Both the position numbers and the translations under genes were made by a program. A stretch of 64,000 nucleotides of DNA, from NCBI GenBank assembly GCA_014281115.1, contig JACONQ010000001.1, positions 4,588,001 to 4,652,000 on the forward strand, written 5' to 3'. Of the stretch, positions 56,920-64,000 are shown one piece after another; within the stretch, counting starts at the first letter, position 1; every line of letters begins with the position of its first letter. The notes beneath the pieces were generated by a model. That model saw nothing but the letters and a program-made list of their open reading frames with translations. It made no database searches and was not told where the DNA came from. This stretch comes from Laburnicola sp. R22_1 (taxonomy: Eukaryota; Ascomycota; Dothideomycetes; Pleosporales; Didymosphaeriaceae).

Positions 56920-58440
56920 AAGGGCGTGTTCGGTTCCGTCGTTAGTTTAAGCGTTAGTTTTGCTAGGTAATTGCTAAGTAAGCCGCTAAGTGTATAGGGG
57001 GGTATTTTAACAGCGCCTTAGCTAACTAGAGGTTATTTAAAAGTAGCTATTTAGCTAGTAAAAACCTAGTTTTAAATACTAGTTTATTCTTTTATTTACC
57101 TTATATCTTCTAAGTTTAACTCTATTTTTTATTAAAATTATATTATAAACGCCTACCCCTATTACTACTTGTTAGCGTAACTTGTTAGCCTAAGAGAGCC
57201 TTTTATTCCTAACGCCGCTATATAGCTTCTAGAAAAGTTTAATAGCTAGTTTAGTAATATTCTAGCTAAAAACGCTATTGCTAAGTCCTACGCCCAATTC
57301 TATTAAGTTAAGAAAGGTGCTTTAGAGCTCCTTATAGCTAAAGACGCTACTTAACGCCCTATAATACTAGGCTAATAAGGGTAATAGGGTAGATAATAAT
57401 AAGCTTAGGCTAGCTATAAAAGTTGTCGTATTGTTTATTTAGTATTAATTACCTAATAAGCTAGTAGATTAGTTAGAAAAGCCGCCTTAGTACATACCTT
57501 CTATCTACTCCTAGTCTCTTAAGCAATAGTAGTTACTATACACTTGCCCCTAAGTCCTAGCGCTCTAACACCTATTAAAAGTTACTTAAGTTATGTATAG
57601 AAAACTAACTCTTACTTTATTATTACTATTATTAGTAATTATACTACTTACGCGTTACACTTATCTAATACTATAACTACTATAAGAATATAATATATCT
57701 ACATAACACTTTTCTCTTCTAGCAACTTATTAATAAATATTTTCTTTTCTTTTTCCTTAATTTTGCCCTCTATTGCCGCCTTCCTAATTGGCAGCAATAT
57801 AAGAAACTATAGTAAGAACTCTATATACTTTTTACGCCTTAAGTTACTAATCTATTATTAGTCTAACTAGTATACTAGGACTACTTTATATAGAGTAAGA
57901 TATATCTTCTACTTTCTATTAATAATACCCTAGATAGAGTAGTATTCTAGTATAGGTCTAGTAACTTTAAGCAGACAGATTATTAGAGCGTACTTTTAGG
58001 TAGTGTTAATAGTGGTATTAGTATTAGGGCCTAGAAAGATAGTAGAAAATAGAATAATAGTAATAGTAGTAGAAGTCTTTTTAAGGTTAACTTTAATATA
58101 AAAATAGAGTATTAGTATACCTATAGTATATATAAGCTTCTCTTTAGTATATATTTTATAAGTAGCACAAACCTACTAATATAGCTATTACTTCTAGCAA
58201 TCTTTAGAAATAATAATAGAGAAAGATAATAGTTATAGTATTATACTAGTTATAGCGCCAGCGCTATTTTATATCTCTCTTCCCCCTACTCTAAACTATA
58301 GTATAGCAATATAGCCTTATTATATTTTATATATAGATTGTTTTTTTACTTAGAGTGTGCGCGTTAAGTCTACTAAGCTTGCTTAGCTCGCTTATAACGC
58401 ACTAACTATAAGGCCTCCTTATTACTTAGGTGGCTAAATA
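56920..58440 (-). mobile_element. hAT element relic, C-terminal part
   Basis: The left end reads AGGGCGTGTTCGGTTCCG (about 56920), a typical hAT terminus and the point where composition changes. The part 57.70-58.44 kb is, in reverse complement, homologous to 22.32-23.215 kb in the other hAT relic. The relic stops near 58440 where the Gypsy element begins, so the catalytic domain is missing. Heavily RIP-mutated. Confidence 0.6.
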
Positions 58441-59643
58441 TTAATTATTAGGTGCCCTAGTAACACCCTTATATTAAAATTACTCTCTTATAGGCAGTAG
58501 TAGAATTCTTACTACTATAATAGTAATATATAGATCTAGTAGACGCCTTGTCTTTATAAGCTAGGAGCTAGACAGCCTATTTAAAAACACTTAGCAACAA
58601 GCTAGTGCTATTAAGTAGGCAAGAGAATAAGTAAAAGAACTTAGGAAGACTACCTAAGAAAAAATTAATAATAGCACTAAGAGTTTATAAGGCCCCTAGA
58701 TAGAGCTAAATATAATAAAAGCTAATAAAAGGACAGCTTATCTTGCAGAATTATAAGATTAGGCGCGCAAGAAATAAGAATAATAGGAACTATAACATAT
58801 TAAAGATATATAATAATATTATAAAGCTAGCAATATAGTAGCTTTTAATAAGCTTACTAGTACTCTATATATAGCTACTATAGCCTTATTATTCCTAGTA
58901 GCTACTAAACAAAGTACCTTACTATAACTACTCCTACTATATATTTATAACTGTAAGAACTATTATAATTATAACTAATAAAAGTAGAATTATAAGTTTT
59001 ATTTTTTATAAGCGCCTTCTTACTTTATTATAAAAGATTATAAGATTACCTTTAGTAAGTAGTATCTATCTAAGAACCTTCAAAGCTAGTTTAAGTTATA
59101 TTATAACTAATAGCAATAGACAGACCCTAAATAGGCTCCTACTTAGTAGATATTAATAGAACAAATACTTAATACCCTAGGTACTCTATTAGAATACTAA
59201 TAGATAGTATTCAAGGTAATAAAAAACTATTACTAAAGGACAAATTAAACCCTAACTAACCTACTTAACTATCTTTTCCCTTTATAGGATAAGGTTAAAA
59301 AGCAGAATAAGTATTATAGGGTAGCTAAGTTTATAGCTTTTATAGATAATAAGTTGTCGGCTTGCCAAATACCTTTTTTAACCTTTTTCTTAGTTTAAGG
59401 TTAAAGTAGATTAAGATAAAAGGTTATTATATACTATATATAGCACCTAATTCTAATTAAAGACTAACCTTAAATACTACCTAATAACGCAATAATAGTT
59501 TAAACTTACTTATACCCTATTTACATCTTATAAGCTTCTAACCTATATAAGATTTACTTATGCTATACATAGCACACCTAGCTTATTACTACTACTATTA
59601 TTAGTTATTCTTACTTGCGCCGCTACGCGGCGTACTTGCTTAG

Positions 59644-59886
59644 ATAAGCTAACTTAATAGTAATAATAATAGCTAGGAGGATCTTGCAGTTTTATACGAC
59701 GCTCTTACCACTTTGTAGCTTATTAATAAAGACCTTATTATTTACCTTTTACCTGTTCTACTAGATTCTATTACTAATAAGAAGTAATTATATCTACTAG
59801 TATAGGAATACAATTATTTTATTTTTAGTAAACTAGACTAACTACTAATCTAACTAGTAGATAAGGATAGCCTTATAAATAGTTAA
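59644..59886 (+). pseudogene. Small element A frame, copy 2
   Basis: Counterpart of 9460-9699: the start ATG is now ATA, the frame runs 80 codons to TAA 59884-59886, and shared segments include INKDLII, LDSITNKK and LINS. Some stops fall at positions that are Gln-derived stops in copy 1, and others are new. One extra Asn codon is present, so the register was kept despite an indel of one codon. Confidence 0.5.
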
Positions 59887-60054
59887 GTATACCTATTTCT
59901 TACGCTAGGCAAGCTTATAGACAGAATAAAACTCTAGCATAGTTATTATTTAGGTAATAGTTATATAGAACTCTAGCGTATACTTTTTAGTATTATTAAG
60001 TATCTTAGCGTTAGTAAAACTGCTATTAATACCTAGATAGATAGTAGGGTAGGA

Positions 60055-60186
60055 AGCTATAGCAATAATAGGAGATTTGTTAAGAACAACCTTAATATAG
60101 TAATAGAGTAATAGTATAGAAAGCTATAGCAATAATAGGAGATTTGTTAAGAACAACCTTAATATAGTAATAGAGTAATAGTATAG
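60055..60186. repeat. Perfect 66-bp tandem duplication inside element A
   Basis: AGCAATAATAGGAGATTTGT begins at 60061 and 60127. The two units are identical as far as I can compare. Long copy 1 has one unit only (about 11.66-11.72 kb). Confidence 0.9.
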
Positions 60187-61832
60187 CTAGTACGTATTAC
60201 CCTTATTCTACTACTATAAGCATAGCAGTATATACCTATTAATATATTAACTTATATTATTTATAATAATTAGGATAGTAGTTTATAACTTAGAAGAGTA
60301 AAGGAGAGATAGCTTATAGCATAGCTGCGCTAAAGTTATATCTCTCTTAAAGTTCTAAGTAGCCTCTTTATAAAAGATTTGCTTATAGAAGCCTTATACT
60401 AAGATTACTAAGCTTGCTTAGTAGTTTAAACGCGCTTTTTTATTATTACCTTTTTACACCTTTTTTAATTACTAAGTAGGGGACTCTTTTTTTTGTTATG
60501 TTATTTAAAATAAAAGCCTTTATTATCCTACCCCTAGGTAGATAAAATAACGCCATATAGATAATAAGCTATATAAAGAAGTTCTACATTACCTACTTTT
60601 TTAGAGAGAAACCCTTATAGAGGTAGAAGAGATTGCTAATTACCTTTACTAATAGGAAGAGTAGTCCACTAAGAGTAAAGACAAGTCTAAAAACTTATTA
60701 AAGAGGTCTAAGTTAACAATATCCTCTATAAAGTTATTTAAGTTAGCTAAATATAATAAAAGGAGCAGAAAGACTATAAATAGTCTAGCTTAATATAAAA
60801 GAAAAAGAATAAAAATAATTTAAGGGTTACATACTAGAACTATTAAAAAAAAGGCTACATTTCTCCTAATTATAAGAAGGAGAGAAATTTAGACCTACCT
60901 TTCTATCCTAAGGATATATTAGAGTCTGTAGAAAAAGGCAAGGGCTAGTAGAACTAAACTCTATCCTATTAGCTGCAATTATTAAGTATAAGAAGAATAA
61001 GCAGCTTAGAAAGCTCTATAATATACTTTACCTAAAGAGGCTAACTAGAATAATAGTATAGGCTATAGTAAAGAATTTAGGCTTAGTTAAGGTACTAATT
61101 AATAGTAGTACTAAACTTAATATAATCTCTACTTACTTTATAAACAAAAGATCTAATAGTAATACTCTTACTAGATTTTATAGTAGAGGTAGTAAATAGT
61201 ATAAATATTACTATATATAGATTTGTAGTTACTAAAGTATATCTAGTAGATACTAGGGGTTATAAAGAGACCTTCTAGGTCCTATTTATAGTAGTAGACC
61301 TAAGAAAGTATAAGATATACTTAGGATTACTATAAATTACTATATATAATCCAAAACTTAACTTTTGCATAGGTTAACTATTATTCTAAGAAAAGTTAGG
61401 ACAGAATGCGCCTAACTATACTAAAGTAGTCCTTATAGATATAGAACAGTTCAGTTTAATAATATTAGACTTAACTATAGAATTATACGCGTGTTATATT
61501 AGCTATATAGATAATAGAATATTTATAATTTTAGTAGAGGTGATAATACTATAGGTATACTAAGAGTTTACTAATATAGTAAATAGTAATTAATTAAAGG
61601 TGCTTATAGAATATTTCGCAACTAACCTAAATATTAATCTTCTTTCTAGAAAACAACTATCCTATTAGCCCCTTTATAACTTATCTAAGGGCAAGCTAAG
61701 TGTCTTATATAAGTATATTATAGATTACTTATAAATAGGCTAGATATAATATTTAAGGTTACTAGCTAAAATACTAATTCAATTTATAAAGAATAAGAAT
61801 AGTATATTAAGGCTATATATAAATTACTATAG

Positions 61833-61957
61833 CGCTCTTTTTATAAATACCTTTTTACGATCTTTTTAATTACTAAGCAGGGGCTCTGCTTTTTTGTTAT
61901 GTTAGTTGAGATAAAAGTCTTTGTCGTTCTACCCCTAGGTAGATAATTTAACAACAC
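61833..61957 (+). mobile_element. Element A, 5'-truncated copy (125 bp)
   Basis: Ends ACAACACA and contains AAGCAGGGGCTCTG and CTACCCCTAGGTAG. Flanked by a 13-14 bp direct repeat ATAAATTACTATAG (61819-61832 and 61958-61971). Inserted in Gypsy 2. Confidence 0.75.
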
Positions 61958-64000
61958 ATAAATTACTATAGCCTTAATAAAATTACTATTAAGAATTACT
62001 ATACATTACTCTTAATTACTAAGTCCTTAGAAGGATTAGCAAAAGCAAAGTTCTTTACTAAACTTAATATCTAAAAGGCGTATTATAGAATAAGAATTAA
62101 GAAAGGTAATAAATAAAAGATAGATTATTATATAAAGTATAGACACTTTAAGTATTTAGTAATACTATTTAGTTTAACTAATACTCTAGCACAATTCTAG
62201 GAATATATTAATAAGGTCCTAGTAGAACTAATTAATATAATATATATTATCTATTTAGATAATACACTTATCTTCTCTAATATAGAAAAAAATATAAATA
62301 ATATATAAAAGAAGTCCTGTAAAGACTATATAAGGCTAGATTATATATTAAACTTAGTAAGTACAAGTTATATTAGGAAAAGATAAAGTATCTAGGCTAT
62401 ATTATTAGCTAAAAGAAAGTTAGGATATATAAAGACTATATAAAAATAATTATAAAGTAGCTACTTTCTAAAATGGTGCGTAATATTAGAGTGTTTGTTA
62501 GTTTTATAAATTATTACTAAATATTTATTAAAGGGTTTTTAAAACTAGCTCTACCTCTTACTAAACTTACTTAGAAGAAGTCTAGTGCTGCCTAGGGTAG
62601 ATATGCTTAAAAAAGAAAGAAAAGCTAATCCTTACACCTAGATGCGTAGGTAAGAGCAGCTTTTAAAGAGTTAAAGGCTGTATGTATAAAGGTGCTTATA
62701 TTAGTATACTTTAAGTCTAATAAAGAAATAAGACTTAAGGTAGACACCTTAGGTGGCGTAATATTTAGTATACTAAGCTAGAACATGCCTAAATTTAATA
62801 GAACCCTATAATAGCGACCTATTAGTTTCTTTTTATAAAAGCTAGACAGCATATGACTTTAATATAATATATATAATAAGGAATTGCTAGCTATTAATAG
62901 AAGTATTAAATATTAGCAATACTACTTATTAAGTATTCTATTTACTATCCTTATAGATTATAATAACTTATAATAGTTTATAAATATAAATACATTAAAC
63001 TATTAGTAGATTAGAATCTATAAGAGACTAGTAAAGTATAATTTTATTATTATCCACTAGCTAGGGAAGAAAACTCTAGTAAATAGACTATGAAGACGCC
63101 CTAACTATATAAGTGAGGCGTAGTACCTAGCAGAGAAAGGAAATCGGGCTTATATAGAGTCTTTAGAAATATTATTAAGTAGAGATACTTTTAATAAACT
63201 AAGTATCTAATTAATTAGTGCAATTATAAAATTCTAATAAATAGCATCCTAGATATAAAGGCGGCTAAGAAGGCGCAAGCCTAGGAGAGCAATTGTAGAA
63301 GAGCTAATATTATTAATAGAGAATAGCTCTAAATCTAACTTAGAGACTAAAGATAAAGTTAAGACTCTAAGAGAACCTTAATGCTAATAGTTAGGCGAGA
63401 AGTTGCTAGAAAAAGGTATAATAGAGTAAAATAAAATTAAAGTGCTTATAATAAGTGCAAAGAAGGCGAAGGCTCTTTAGATATACTATAATAGCCCTAT
63501 AGCTAGGTATTTCAGGGCAAAGAAGATATTACAAAAGTTAAAAAGGCATTTCTAATAGAAAGGAATATAACACAAAGTTAAGGACTACTATTAAGACTAT
63601 TTAAAGTGTAGAATATCTATTGCGCCTTAACACTAACTATATAGTCTTTTAAATCCTTTGCCTATACTAAATAGTTCTTAAGAGAATATTACTTTAGATT
63701 TTATTATAGACTTACTCTCTAGCTATATACTTAGCTAAGTCTATAATACTATTCTAGTAATAGTAGACTATTTAATAAAAATAGCTTATTATATACTTAC
63801 TAGGGCAGATTAGGATATAAAGAACTTAGTAAAAGCCTAGATTTAGAATATTATTAGATTATATAGCACTTCTATAATAATCTTATTAGATAAAGGTCTA
63901 ATAATAAACTCTTACTATTAGGACTCTTTTTATTATTACCTTAATACTATAAAGGTGTTATTATTAGCCTATTACTTATAAACAGATAGGTAAACTAAAA

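Larger units (their letters stand above)
59354..60555 (+). mobile_element. Element A, long copy 2 (1202 bp)
   Basis: Begins TTGTCGGCTTGCC and ends AACGCCA, flanked by a 13-bp direct repeat TATAGATAATAAG (59341-59353 and 60556-60568). It corresponds along its length to long copy 1 without the pogo element. It is inserted in Gypsy gag. More RIP-mutated than copy 1. It contains a perfect 66-bp tandem duplication. Confidence 0.75.
58450..64000 (+). mobile_element. Ty3/Gypsy retrotransposon 2, runs off the window
   Basis: Gag-like sequence 58.6-59.34 kb and 60.57-60.9 kb, interrupted by element A. A CCHC-like region lies near 60.83-60.88 kb. Protease LINSSTKLNIIS at about 61.10 kb. Reverse transcriptase 62.04-62.29 kb with KFFTKLNI, RHFKYLVILFSLTNTLAQF and YLDNTLIFS (originally YLDDILIFS). 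RNase H NIYNKELLAINRSIKYWQYY at about 62.87 kb. Integrase core from about 63.68 kb: ENITLDFIIDLLSSY, TILVIVDYLIKIAYY, LDKGLIINSYYQDSFYYYLN, continuing past 64000. Domain order marks Gypsy. Stops throughout. A short element A copy lies between protease and reverse transcriptase. Confidence 0.85.

Overview
The window looks like filamentous ascomycete (Pezizomycotina) DNA, most likely a dothideomycete. Genes have short spliceosomal introns. Two kinds of DNA alternate sharply. About 1-6.93 kb and 53.5-56.9 kb have ordinary base composition. About 6.93-53.5 kb and 56.95 kb to the end are very AT-rich, TA-dominated and full of dead transposons whose stop codons sit where Gln or Trp codons (CAG, CAA, TGG) are expected. 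That pattern, with CpG-rich words surviving, is what repeat-induced point mutation (RIP) at CpA leaves. The species assignment is inference.

Left flank (1-6.93 kb): the 3' end of a gene at the edge, an incomplete minus-strand gene (1.04-1.57 kb), a two-part minus-strand gene of unknown function (2.28-3.47 kb), a degenerate tandem repeat of about 178 bp (4.66-5.03 kb) and a minus-strand gene for a Ser/Thr-rich, probably secreted protein (5.16-6.81 kb).

AT-rich block (6.93-53.5 kb): a nest of transposons whose order of insertion can be read. A hAT element was split by a complete Copia retrotransposon (8575-20553, 5-bp target duplication TTAGT). That Copia element received a retroposon-like element ('element A', 9203-12088), which itself received a pogo element (9734-11524), and its right LTR received a Tc1 element (18727-20283). 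Subtracting the Tc1 insertion makes both LTRs exactly 288 bp. Further right are a second, truncated Copia, a repeat of unknown class ('element C', two copies), zinc-knuckle pogo elements at 27599-29447 and 46680-48530, a Gypsy element (29.46-35.17 kb) carrying a Tc1 element, a second Tc1-type element with intron-containing, nearly readable transposase (35169-37286), another pogo relic, a probable PIF/Harbinger element, a fold-back element and a further pogo (49642-51873). 'Element D' forms the right border.

Right island (53.5-56.95 kb): one well-supported gene, a rhodopsin-like (SAT4/Pth11-type) membrane protein on the minus strand (53821-55132), then non-coding DNA with a fold-back element, a short element A copy and a 20-bp minisatellite. 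From 56.95 kb the sequence is again AT-rich: a hAT relic on the minus strand and a Gypsy element on the plus strand that runs off the window and carries two element A copies.

The most interesting signal is element A. Four or five insertions share one 3' end with a small hairpin, have variable 5' truncation and are flanked by 10-14 bp direct repeats. The two long copies preserve an open frame of about 80 codons whose stops in the better copy are all at Gln codons. This points to a retroposon mobilised by target-primed reverse transcription. I cannot tell without a search whether it has been described.
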